Of a DNA stretch of 37,113 nucleotides, positions 9,099 to 16,765 are shown one piece after another. The DNA comes from Pseudomonadota bacterium (GTDB lineage Bacteria > Pseudomonadota > Gammaproteobacteria > Burkholderiales > Casimicrobiaceae): contig JAFEDG010000011.1 of assembly GCA_018241745.1 (NCBI GenBank), forward strand, positions 1-37,113. The letters run 5' to 3'. Numbering within the stretch: the stretch's first letter is position 1; every line of letters begins with the position of its first letter. Both the position numbers and the translations under genes were made by a program. The notes beneath the pieces were generated by a model. It saw nothing but the letters and a program-made list of their open reading frames with translations, was not told the origin of the DNA and searched no databases.

Positions 9099-9938
9099 GT
9101 GACCGCCGCGACGGCCAGCGCGCCTGGCGCGGGCGTCGCGCTGCCGGCGCTCGCGCTCGACGGCGTCACGTGCACGTTCGCCGCGCGCGGCGGCGGCGAA
9201 CGCTATACGGCCGTGCGCGACGTCACGCTGGCCATCGCGCCCGGCGAGTTCGTGTCGGTGGTCGGCCCGACGGGCTGCGGCAAGTCCACGCTGCTCAACG
9301 TCGGCGCCGGCCTGCTCGTGCCCTCGGCGGGCACCGTGCACGTCGACGGCGAGCCGCTGTCCGGCATCAACCGGCGCGCAGGCTACATGTTCCAGGCCGA
9401 GGCGCTGATGCCGTGGCGCAGCGCGCTGGCCAACGTGGTGGCGGGACTCGAGTTCCGCGGGACGCCGCGCGACGAAGCGGCGGCACGCGGTCGCGACTGG
9501 CTCGCTCGCGTGGGCCTCGCGGGCTTCGAGGATCGCTATCCGCACCAGTTGTCGGGCGGCATGCGCAAGCGCGTCGCGCTTGCACAGATGCTGATCCTCG
9601 ATCCCGACATCCTGCTGATGGACGAGCCGTTCTCCGCGCTCGACATCCAGACCCGCCAGCTGATGGAGAACGAGCTGCTGGAGCTGTGGTCGGCCAACCG
9701 CAAGTCGGTGCTGTTCATCACGCACGACCTCGAGGAGGCGATCTCGCTGTCCGACCGTGTCGTCGTGCTGTCGGCGGGCCCCGCGACGCGGCCGCTCGGC
9801 GAGTTCACGATCGACCTGCCGCGTCCGCGCGACGTCGCCGAGATCCGGATGACGCCGCGCTTCGTCGAATTGCACGAGGCCATCTGGGGCGTGCTGCGCG
9901 CCGAGGTGCTCAAGGGCTATGCGCAAAGCAAGCGGTGA
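9099..9938 (+). CDS. ABC importer ATP-binding protein (SsuB/TauB-like)
   Basis: A 279-residue ATPase of the SsuB/TauB family with a GTG start, 25 bases after the binding-protein stop. Walker A is GPTGCGKST (residues 56-64), the Q-loop is in GYMFQAEALMPWRSAL, the signature is LSGGMRKRVALAQ, Walker B is ILLMDEPFSALD and the H-loop is in LFITHDLEEA. It powers import through the permease encoded next, whose ATG lies 20 bases inside the end of this gene, so the two are translationally coupled. The family is cytoplasmic and membrane-associated and works as a dimer. No residue is missing. Confidence 0.94.
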   Translation: MTAATASAPGAGVALPALALDGVTCTFAARGGGERYTAVRDVTLAIAPGEFVSVVGPTGCGKSTLLNVGAGLLVPSAGTVHVDGEPLSGINRRAGYMFQAEALMPWRSALANVVAGLEFRGTPRDEAAARGRDWLARVGLAGFEDRYPHQLSGGMRKRVALAQMLILDPDILLMDEPFSALDIQTRQLMENELLELWSANRKSVLFITHDLEEAISLSDRVVVLSAGPATRPLGEFTIDLPRPRDVAEIRMTPRFVELHEAIWGVLRAEVLKGYAQSKR

Positions 9939-10722
9939 CGCGCGCCTGTCGCGCGGGACGCTGGTCCTGTTGCAGGCCGTGCTGGTGGCGGTGCTGTTCG
10001 GCCTGTGGTGGCTCGCCACGACCGAGAAGTGGCTCGACCCGTTCTTCTTCGGCCAGCCGCTCAAGGTGGTCCAGGTCATCGTCGACTGGTTCGTCAGCGG
10101 CAAGATCTGGCCGCACCTCGCGATCACGCTGTGGGAAACGGTGCTGGCATTCATCATCGGCAGCGTGCTGGGCCTGGGCGTCGGCCTGTGGCTCGCGCTG
10201 TCGCCGATCTCGAGCGCGCTGGCCGAGCCCTACATCACGGCCGCCAACGCGATGCCACGCGTGATCCTTGCGCCGATCTTCGCCGTCTGGTTCGGGCTGG
10301 GCGTGCTCTCGAAGGTGGCGCTGGGCGTCACGCTGGTGTTCTTCATCGTGTTCTTCAACGTCTACCAGGGCGTCAAGGAAGTGAGCCCTGTCGTGCTCGC
10401 CAACGCGCGGATGCTGGGCGCGTCGCGCGGCCAGCTGCTGCGGCACATCTACCTGCCGTCGGCCACGTCGTGGGTGTTCTCGAGCCTGCACACGTCGGTG
10501 GGGATGGCGTTCGTCGGCGCGGTGGTCGGCGAATACCTGGGTTCCGCCAAGGGCGTCGGCTACCTGATCCTGCAGGCGGAAGGCACGTTCGACATCAACA
10601 CGGTGTTCGCCGGGATCCTCGTGCTGACCGCATTCGCGCTGCTGCTCGACTTCGTCGTGACGCGCGTCGAGGCCCGGCTGCTGGTGTGGCGGCCACGCGC
10701 CGCGGAGACCGAAGCGCTCTGA
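9919..10722 (+). CDS. ABC importer permease (SsuC/TauC-like)
   Basis: A 267-residue inner-membrane permease with about six hydrophobic helices. The binding-protein-dependent transport EAA loop is visible as LANARMLGASRGQLLRHIYLPSA, where the ATPase docks. The start at 9919 overlaps the ATPase gene by 20 bases; an in-frame start closer to its stop cannot be excluded. Order binding protein-ATPase-permease and shared orientation make one operon. It converges with the minus-strand lipoprotein and fatty acid synthase units, with 21 bases between stop codons and no clear intrinsic terminator. Confidence 0.93.
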   Translation: MRKASGDARLSRGTLVLLQAVLVAVLFGLWWLATTEKWLDPFFFGQPLKVVQVIVDWFVSGKIWPHLAITLWETVLAFIIGSVLGLGVGLWLALSPISSALAEPYITAANAMPRVILAPIFAVWFGLGVLSKVALGVTLVFFIVFFNVYQGVKEVSPVVLANARMLGASRGQLLRHIYLPSATSWVFSSLHTSVGMAFVGAVVGEYLGSAKGVGYLILQAEGTFDINTVFAGILVLTAFALLLDFVVTRVEARLLVWRPRAAETEAL

Positions 10723-10743
10723 CCGCGGGTGCGGATGCGCCCG

Positions 10744-10902
10744 TCAGCGCGCCGCTGCGGGCGCGACGACGCTGCCCGCGGCCGAGGCCGCGGTGGCGAC
10801 GGGTGGCTGGATGGCTTGCGTCGACGAGCGAAACCCGATCGGGATGCAGCCGGCGAGTCCGCATCCCACGCACGCGACGCACAGCAGGGCAATGCGCTTC
10901 AT
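10744..10902 (-). CDS. Small lipoprotein
   Basis: A 52-residue reading frame starting at the ATG at 10902. It begins MKRIALLCVACVGCG, a short basic start and hydrophobic core, followed by the lipobox LAGC (Cys19) and about 33 mature residues rich in Ala, Val and Pro that end just before the permease stop. This is the build of a small secreted lipoprotein. It lies 40 bases downstream of the MHYT gene on the same strand and may be the last gene of that operon. I recognise no family. Cysteines at 8, 11 and 14 inside the signal peptide are unusual but harmless. The call rests on the lipobox alone. Confidence 0.5.
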   Translation of the reverse strand: MKRIALLCVACVGCGLAGCIPIGFRSSTQAIQPPVATAASAAGSVVAPAAAR

Positions 10903-10942
10903 GGGCCGACGTTAGCGCGCCCGCGCAGGGGATGCAAGTGCG

Positions 10943-11707
10943 TCAGCGGGCGGCGACGTGCCAGTTGGCCTGGGCCCGCGCAAGCTGCACCAGCGCAACC
11001 TGCGCCGCGACGACGATGACGACGACCGAGGCGACCCCGAACACGTAGAAGGGGAGGTCCTCGCCACGCATGGACAACGATCCTGCGACTTCACCGGTCG
11101 TCGTGCAGAACGGCGTGCCGGCGAACACGCCGGTGTAGTGCATCCCGGTCACCGCGGCCCCCATCAGCAGCGACGCGCCAAACTGCTGCCAGTTGCCGCG
11201 CAGGCGAAACGCGAGCCACAGCGCCGCATTGGCGGCAACGATTGCCACGATGACGGACAGCGCGACGACGCGATAGTCCCAGACGATGAAGATGCGGCTC
11301 GCCATCGCGGCCATCCCGATGTAGTGCATCGAAGCGACGCCGACGCCGGCCAGCGTGCTGGCCACCACGAGGTTGCGGTAGCGGAAATCCTCCCGACCCA
11401 CGTACCAGAACGCCGCCGCCGCCACGGCGACTGCCACGACCAGGCTCTCGAGCGTTGCGCCCGGCTCGAAGTCGACGCGCACCGGGAATCGCTGCGACGT
11501 CATCGCGATGAAGTGCATGCTCCAGATGCCGACGCCCCCGAGCGCGAGGCCGGCGCCGGCCACCGCCGGCAGGTTGACGGTACCGTCCTGCCGACGGATC
11601 TCGCGCGCGCACATCAACGCGGCATAAGAGCCGACGACGGACAACAGGTAGGCCAGCGCCACCAGCAACGGTTGGAACGACAGGGCCAGCGGATCGCCGT
11701 GATTCAT
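10943..11707 (-). CDS. Stand-alone MHYT-domain membrane sensor-like protein
   Basis: A 254-residue protein with about seven hydrophobic segments and three MHYT-type motifs: MHFI at 64-67, MHYI at 127-130 and MHYT at 189-192, each near the outer face of a helix. The MHYT domain is predicted to bind copper through Met and His and to sense oxygen, CO or NO, and is usually fused to GGDEF, EAL, kinase or LytTR outputs. Here there is no output domain: the protein ends soon after the last helix. Its ATG overlaps the stop of the AcpS-acyltransferase gene (ATGA at 11704-11707), so it is the tail of the fatty acid synthase operon. It might sense a signal for the pathway or act as a membrane partner; both are inference. 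Confidence 0.87.
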   Translation of the reverse strand: MNHGDPLALSFQPLLVALAYLLSVVGSYAALMCAREIRRQDGTVNLPAVAGAGLALGGVGIWSMHFIAMTSQRFPVRVDFEPGATLESLVVAVAVAAAAFWYVGREDFRYRNLVVASTLAGVGVASMHYIGMAAMASRIFIVWDYRVVALSVIVAIVAANAALWLAFRLRGNWQQFGASLLMGAAVTGMHYTGVFAGTPFCTTTGEVAGSLSMRGEDLPFYVFGVASVVVIVVAAQVALVQLARAQANWHVAAR

Positions 11708-12924
11708 GGGGGGCTCGGGGCGTCCTTCCACCGCCGGTGCGCCCAGTACCACTGTTCCGGGTGGCGCAGCACGAGGCGCTCGAGGGCCGCGTTGTAGGAT
11801 CGGGTGTTCAGGCGGATGGCACGATTGGTGTCCTCGTCCTCGATTATCGGCAGTGGCGCCTCGAACTTGAGGACGTGCGAGCCATCCGGCTCCCGCCAGC
11901 TCGCTGCCGGCAACACCGGGGCGCCCGTGGCGAGCGCGATGATCGCGACGCTCTTGAACGTGCGCGCCGGGTGGCCGAAGAACTCGACGGGTATGCCGTC
12001 CTTGCCTTTCGCGTACTGGTCGAAGGGGAACACGACGATGTCGCCTGCCTCCAGCCGCTCGACGATGGCGTCCAGCCCGCCCTTCTTGGGCAGCACGCCG
12101 AAGCCCGCCCCGCGGAAATGCCAGTTCACCAGGCTGTCGAGCCAGCGCGGCTTGATCGGCCGGCGCACGAAGTGGAACCGTCCGCGCATCTCCGGAAAGC
12201 GCGCGATGCCGGCGGTCGTGGCCACTTCCCAGCTGCCGAAATGGCCGGTCACGATGATCGCGCCGCGCCCCTGCGCGAGCGCGCCGGCCAGCGCCTCGAC
12301 GTTGTCGACGCGCACGCGGGAGGGGCGTCGCCGCGTCGGCACGAGGAGGAACAGGAAGAAGCCCGCATATACGCGCAACAGGTGCGCATAGTTCGCCTGC
12401 GCGAGTCGCAGCTTGTCGGCGTCCGACCATGCGTCGCCGAACGCGCGCTCGATATTCGCGTGGATGACGTCCCGGCGCAGCGGGAGGAACCTGTGGAACA
12501 GGCGGCCGAGCAGCGGAACGGTGAGAGGCGCCATCGGTTCGGGTACCGCGACGGCCGACGCGCTGGCCTTGTCGTGCGTCAGCGAGATACCGATCCGCGC
12601 ATAGCGATGCATCTGCATCGCCGCCTGCGCGTTGTCGCTGGCGACGACCACCGGCGCGCCCCAGGCGTCCCTGGCGACCGAAAAGTCGTCCGCGGTCAGC
12701 GTGTTGAGCGCGGCTTCGCGCGGGAAGAGCTTGAGGCACGCCTCGCGCGCGGCGAACCGGGCAGCGAGGCTGGCGACGCGGCCGGCGCCGTCGCCCGCAT
12801 CGGCGAGCTCCGCGGGCGTGAACCAGCGCGCAATGTCCGCGGGGGGCGTCTCGGCCAGCAGCCGCTCGATCCGCGCCAGCTCCACGCTGTCGATGCCGCA
12901 GCGTGGGGCCGGCGGGGCGGTCAC
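11704..12924 (-). CDS. Fusion of holo-ACP synthase (AcpS-like) with LpxL-like acyltransferase
   Basis: A 406-residue protein from a GTG start that overlaps the upstream ketosynthase stop (GTGA at 12921-12924). Residues 8-127 are AcpS-like: GIDSVELARIERLL (Asp12), RFAAREACLKLF (Glu61, Lys65) and GISLTHDKASASAVAV. Residues about 131-406 are an LpxL/HtrB-type acyltransferase: VTGHFGSWE carries the HX4E motif (His228, Glu233), then FHFVRRPIKPRWLD and FPFDQYAKGKDGI. No stop or frame change separates the domains; the join is VPEP-MAPLTV. An internal ATG at 12534 could also give a separate acyltransferase. Expected roles: the first domain puts phosphopantetheine on the operon's ACP, the second moves the finished acyl chain to a lipid acceptor at the inner membrane. 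Confidence 0.85.
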   Translation of the reverse strand: MTAPPAPRCGIDSVELARIERLLAETPPADIARWFTPAELADAGDGAGRVASLAARFAAREACLKLFPREAALNTLTADDFSVARDAWGAPVVVASDNAQAAMQMHRYARIGISLTHDKASASAVAVPEPMAPLTVPLLGRLFHRFLPLRRDVIHANIERAFGDAWSDADKLRLAQANYAHLLRVYAGFFLFLLVPTRRRPSRVRVDNVEALAGALAQGRGAIIVTGHFGSWEVATTAGIARFPEMRGRFHFVRRPIKPRWLDSLVNWHFRGAGFGVLPKKGGLDAIVERLEAGDIVVFPFDQYAKGKDGIPVEFFGHPARTFKSVAIIALATGAPVLPAASWREPDGSHVLKFEAPLPIIEDEDTNRAIRLNTRSYNAALERLVLRHPEQWYWAHRRWKDAPSPP

Positions 12925-14186
12925 GTGCGCACCAGCAGCGCGGTGTTGGTGCCGCCGAATCCGCGCGACAGGACGAGCGCGACGCCGGAGCGCGGGGCGC
13001 GCGCCTCGCGCGAGACGTTGAGGCCCTCGCACGCGGGGTCCAGCGTCTCCAGCGTCGCGATGCCTGGCACGCGGCCGTTGCGCAACGCGAGCAGCGCGAG
13101 CGCAGTCTCGACGGCGCCCGACGCGGCCAGCAAATGGCCGAACGCCCATTTGAACCCGGTGACGGGCGGCATGTCGCGGCCGAACGTGCGCACGAGCGCG
13201 AGCGCTTCCGTGCGGTCGGAGTTGCGCGTGCCGTTGGCGTGCGCGACGACCATGCCGACGTCGCGCGCCGCAAGGCCCGCGTTGTCGAGCGCGAGCGCGA
13301 TGGCGTCGGCCATGCCGGCGCCGTCGTCACCGATGGCGAGCAGGCCCTCGGCGTCGGACGTCGAACCGCTGCCCAGCACTTCGCCGTGTCGCGTCGCGTT
13401 GCGTTCCGCTGCGGCGGCTTCGGTCTCCAGCACCAGCGCGCCGGCGCCTTCGCCGAACAGGCTGCCGGTGCGGCTCGCGTCGAACGGCGTCAGCGGGCCG
13501 GATGCGTAGAGCCCCGCGCGGTGGTAATAGAGGACGTTCTGCGGCTCGATCGGCGCCTCGTGCCCCACGGCGACTGCGCGGTCCGCCTCGCCGGTGCGCA
13601 GCGCCTCGAATGCCTCGACGATCGCCAGCGTGCCGCTGATGCTGTGATGCGTGATGCACGCGTTGGCGCCCTTCAGCCCGTGGTTGATGCTCACATGGCA
13701 CAGCACGTTGTTGGGCAGCGAGCGCAACAGCCACATCGGGTTGACGACGTTGCCGAGCTCGCGCCCGAACGCGGGCATCTCGCCGTGCGCCTCGGTGATC
13801 AACGGGAAGAAGTCGTACTGCGTGTCGAACGTGCCGCCGCCAGAGCCCGCGTAGCAGCCGAAGCGGTCCGCGAACTGCGCGCGCGCCGCGTCGTCGAGCG
13901 TGTCGCGCCACGCTGCCGTGGCCGCGGCCTCGACGGCGGCGGTGGCCGCGTAGATGCCGAACACGTCGGTGCGGCGGATGACCTTCAGCAGCTTGCGGTC
14001 GGGCACCAGCGAGCGCAGCTCGAGGCCCACGATTTCGCCGGCGAGGTTCGACGGATAGCCGGTGGTGTCGAACAACGCGATCGGGCCGATGACGGTGCGG
14101 CCACCCTCGACCGTGGCCAGGATTTCCTCCGGCGTGCGCCCGCCCGCGCAGACGGCGCCCATGCCGGTGACAAACACGCGGCTCAT
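12921..14186 (-). CDS. Beta-ketoacyl-ACP synthase, divergent (second ketosynthase of operon)
   Basis: A 421-residue thiolase-fold ketosynthase. Despite divergence the catalytic set is complete: Cys177 in GANACITHHSISG, His316 in VAHANGTRNSD, Lys346 and His351 in FKWAFGHLLAASG. It should therefore condense, rather than act as a chain-length factor lacking the Cys. It lacks the usual TACSS/TACAS context around the nucleophile, so it is a separate branch from the neighbouring FabF-like gene. The ATG overlaps that gene's stop (ATGA, 14183-14186) and its own stop overlaps the AcpS fusion start. A pair of ketosynthases next to a dehydratase and special ACP recalls fabF2XL/fabF1XL of rhizobia. Substrate length is unknown. 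Confidence 0.88.
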   Translation of the reverse strand: MSRVFVTGMGAVCAGGRTPEEILATVEGGRTVIGPIALFDTTGYPSNLAGEIVGLELRSLVPDRKLLKVIRRTDVFGIYAATAAVEAAATAAWRDTLDDAARAQFADRFGCYAGSGGGTFDTQYDFFPLITEAHGEMPAFGRELGNVVNPMWLLRSLPNNVLCHVSINHGLKGANACITHHSISGTLAIVEAFEALRTGEADRAVAVGHEAPIEPQNVLYYHRAGLYASGPLTPFDASRTGSLFGEGAGALVLETEAAAAERNATRHGEVLGSGSTSDAEGLLAIGDDGAGMADAIALALDNAGLAARDVGMVVAHANGTRNSDRTEALALVRTFGRDMPPVTGFKWAFGHLLAASGAVETALALLALRNGRVPGIATLETLDPACEGLNVSREARAPRSGVALVLSRGFGGTNTALLVRT

Positions 14187-15502
14187 ACCTGTCGTTCCGC
14201 CGCGATCAGCGCGTCGGTCTCGTCCGGGCGGCGGAACACGACGCAGCTGTTCGAACCGCCGAAGCCGAACGAGTTGGACAGCGCTGCGCGGATGCGCTGC
14301 GTGCGCGGCGCGCCACGGACGAAGTCGAGGTGGGCGCACGCCTCGTCGACGACCTCCAGGTTGGCGTTGACGGGCATCGTGCCGCGGTCGATGGCGAGCG
14401 CGCAGATCGCCGCCTCGCATGCGCCGGCCGCAGCGATCAGGTGGCCCATCGTGCTCTTCGTCGAACTGACGCCGATGCGCGCGCACTCGTCGCCGAACAC
14501 GACCTTCAGCGCGGCCGCCTCGCTGCGGTCGTTCATCGGCGTCGACGTGCCGTGCGCATTGATGTAGTCGACGTCGGCGATCGTCATCCGCGCATCCGCG
14601 AGCGCCTGGCGCATCGACTGGATCGGGCCGTCGCCGTCGGGCGGCGAATCGGTGATCCGGTAGCTCGACAGCGAGTTGCCGTCGCCGGCGAGTTCGGCGT
14701 AGATGTGCGCGCCGCGCCTGCGTGCCGATTCCCATTCCTCGAGCACCAGGAAGCCCGCGCCTTCGCCGAGCAGGAAGCCGTTGCGTGTCGCGTCGAACGG
14801 CCGGCTCGCGCGTGTCGGCGTGTCGTTGTCGGGCGAGACCGCGGACAGGAGGCAGAAGCCGGACAGGCCGATCGGGTTGACCATCGAGTCGAAGCCACCG
14901 GTCAGTACGCAGTCCGCGACGCCGCGGCGGATGAGCTTCAGCGCCGTGCCGGCGGCCTGGCCCCCCGACGCACAGGCCGTATGCACGGACGTCGCGTAGC
15001 CGCGGATGCCGTAACGGCGCGCGAGCAGGGACGCGCCTTCCGTCGACTGGCTGCGGCAGAACACCAGCGGGTCGTTGGCTGAAGGGTCGTCGACGAGACG
15101 CGGCGTTTCGAGCTCACCGGACATCGCGCTGTGGTCGTGGACTTCCTTCAGGTCCGCGTACGGCACGCCCATCATGCCGGTGCCGACGGCGAGTCCCCAG
15201 CGCCGGCTCGTCTCGGGGGTTGGCGCGATGCCCGCGTCGCGAAACGCCTCGTCGGCCGCCGCGAGCGCAAAGCCGTGCGCGCGGCTCGCGAGCTTGGCGA
15301 GCTTGCGGTCCCCGATGCGCGCGACCGCGTCGAAGTTCTTCACCTCCGCCGCGATGCGCGTCGAAAAGCCGCTCGCGTCGAACGTCGTGATCGGCGCGCC
15401 GCCGCTGACGCCGTTGACCAGCGCGGGCCATGCGGTGGCGACGTCGTTGCCGACCGGCGTGACGAGGCCGATGCCCGTGATCGCGACGCGCCGGCGGATC
15501 AT
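14183..15502 (-). CDS. Beta-ketoacyl-ACP synthase II, FabF-like (first ketosynthase of operon)
   Basis: A 439-residue KAS II-type enzyme that elongates acyl-ACP with malonyl-ACP. Cys177 lies in VHTACASGG, His317 in NAHGTSTPMND, Lys349 in STKSTMGHL and His354 in the same motif; NSFGFGGSN closes the active site near the C-terminus. MIRRRVAITGIGLVTPVGND is a normal FabF start. It is not the housekeeping fabF by context, since it sits among pathway-specific ACP, dehydratase and reductase genes with four-base overlaps on both sides. It could pair with the divergent ketosynthase as a heterodimer or handle different chain lengths; the sequence does not decide. Confidence 0.92.
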   Translation of the reverse strand: MIRRRVAITGIGLVTPVGNDVATAWPALVNGVSGGAPITTFDASGFSTRIAAEVKNFDAVARIGDRKLAKLASRAHGFALAAADEAFRDAGIAPTPETSRRWGLAVGTGMMGVPYADLKEVHDHSAMSGELETPRLVDDPSANDPLVFCRSQSTEGASLLARRYGIRGYATSVHTACASGGQAAGTALKLIRRGVADCVLTGGFDSMVNPIGLSGFCLLSAVSPDNDTPTRASRPFDATRNGFLLGEGAGFLVLEEWESARRRGAHIYAELAGDGNSLSSYRITDSPPDGDGPIQSMRQALADARMTIADVDYINAHGTSTPMNDRSEAAALKVVFGDECARIGVSSTKSTMGHLIAAAGACEAAICALAIDRGTMPVNANLEVVDEACAHLDFVRGAPRTQRIRAALSNSFGFGGSNSCVVFRRPDETDALIAAERQV

Positions 15503-16329
15503 GCGTTCTCCATGGCGGTCGCGTAGGCGATCCGCGCGGTGGCCATCGTCCGGTCGCCGATCCGCGCGTTGATCTTCACGAGTGGCGAGCCCTTGTCGTC
15601 GCCACGCTCGGCGACGATCGTCACCGCCTGCCCGGGGAGGATGAAGTCGCGCATCTTGACCGCCCTCATCGCCGACGGGCGCCAGTCCGCTTCACCGCTC
15701 TCGTTGACCAGCGCGGTCGCCACGCGGATCGCATGATCCAGCAGCAGCGTGGCCGGGAACACCGGCCGGCGCGGGAAGTGATCCTCGAAATAGGGCGCGG
15801 TCGACGGCACGTGCAGCACCGCGACGCGGCGTTCGCCTTCGACGTGCTCCACGTCGTCCAGCCGGTGGTGCGGGACGCCGCCGAAGCGGCCCGGTGACGC
15901 GCCGGTGGTGCGCAGCGTGTCGAACATCCTGGCGAGCGCGTCGGGATCGTCGTACTCGCGTTGCGGCAGCATCGGCGCCATGCAATCGACGAGCTCGACG
16001 ATCCTGCGCCCGCGCGCCGTCGCGTGGCCGTGATAGGCGACCGATTCCTCGTCGCTCGCCTCGATCGTGATGTCGAGGTGCAGCGTGTCGCCCGGTTCGG
16101 GCTCGCCGTGGATGCGCACTTCGCGTGCCAGTGCGGCGACGGGCCGGCCCCGGAAGCCGATGTTCGCCATCGAGACCCACGCGGCGAGCTGCCCGGTGGC
16201 TTCGGCGCACAGCGACGACGGGAAGCCCGTCACGTGCTCCGGGATCGCGAACTCGGCCTTCGCGTGGCGCGCAGGCTCGTACTCGGTGATCCGGTCACAG
16301 AACGTGAAGGCGGCGTAGCGGCCCTCCAT
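15499..16329 (-). CDS. Double-hotdog 3-hydroxyacyl-ACP dehydratase-like protein
   Basis: A 276-residue protein with two hotdog folds. The N-terminal half (about 5-125) has a helix HVTGFPSSLCAEATGQLAAW with His32 and Glu43. The C-terminal half (about 150-270) has the FabZ/FabA signature FEDHFPRRPVFPATLLLDH, with His184 as likely catalytic base. FabZ proteins are about 150 residues with one fold, so this is a fused pair, possibly with one active half. It should dehydrate 3-hydroxyacyl-ACP to the enoyl form for the FabL-like reductase. It overlaps the FabF-like gene by ATGA and follows the ACP gene by six bases. The alternative, a thioesterase-type hotdog, is less likely given the neighbours. 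Confidence 0.8.
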   Translation of the reverse strand: MEGRYAAFTFCDRITEYEPARHAKAEFAIPEHVTGFPSSLCAEATGQLAAWVSMANIGFRGRPVAALAREVRIHGEPEPGDTLHLDITIEASDEESVAYHGHATARGRRIVELVDCMAPMLPQREYDDPDALARMFDTLRTTGASPGRFGGVPHHRLDDVEHVEGERRVAVLHVPSTAPYFEDHFPRRPVFPATLLLDHAIRVATALVNESGEADWRPSAMRAVKMRDFILPGQAVTIVAERGDDKGSPLVKINARIGDRTMATARIAYATAMENA

Positions 16330-16335
16330 CGACGG

Positions 16336-16755
16336 TCAGGCCGACGCGGGCGCGGCCTTCTGCGCGCGCAGCACCACTTTCGCGAACGTTTCCGGCGTGA
16401 ACAGGCGCGGGATGTCCGCAGCCTTGACCGGAGGCTTGAAGCGGTCGGCCGGCACCTCCGACAGGAACGCCTTCAGCTGGGCGAGGCCCTTGTCGGTCAG
16501 CACGCCCTTCTGCTCGAACTCGGCTTCCGTCAGCGCGCCGCGCGCGTCCTCGACGATCTTGCCGCGCGGGATCTTGACCTTGAACGCGCGCTCGAGCCGG
16601 AACACGAGGTCCAGGAAGTCGATCGACTCCGCGTCCAGGTCCTCGATCAGCGACGAATTGGGCTTCACTTCGTCGACGTCGACGCCGAGCGCGTCGGCGA
16701 TGACTTCGGCGACCTTGGGATAGACCCCGTCGATGTCCTGTTGCGTGAATTCCAT
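16336..16755 (-). CDS. AcpXL-like acyl carrier protein with long C-terminal extension
   Basis: A 139-residue ACP. Ser44 in EDLDAESIDFLDL is the phosphopantetheine site. The run SIDFLDLVFRLERAFKVKIP matches the pattern of rhizobial AcpXL (SLDFLDIVF, then FGIKIP), the carrier for the 27-hydroxyoctacosanoyl chain of lipid A, better than housekeeping AcpP. Residues about 70-100 (GALTEAEFEQKGVL onward) also follow AcpXL, which is about 92 residues. The last 40 residues, rich in Pro, Lys and Ala, are extra. The gene has a GGGG ribosome binding site just before its ATG and lies between FabG-like and dehydratase genes. It is presumably loaded by the AcpS domain encoded later in the operon. Confidence 0.88.
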   Translation of the reverse strand: MEFTQQDIDGVYPKVAEVIADALGVDVDEVKPNSSLIEDLDAESIDFLDLVFRLERAFKVKIPRGKIVEDARGALTEAEFEQKGVLTDKGLAQLKAFLSEVPADRFKPPVKAADIPRLFTPETFAKVVLRAQKAAPASA

Positions 16756-16765
16756 GGTGTTCCCC

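Noticed and set aside
12534..12924. Separate AcpS gene ending before the acyltransferase
   Set aside because: No stop codon occurs in this frame before 11704, and both domains are in one frame. An internal start at 12534 remains possible but does not remove the fusion.
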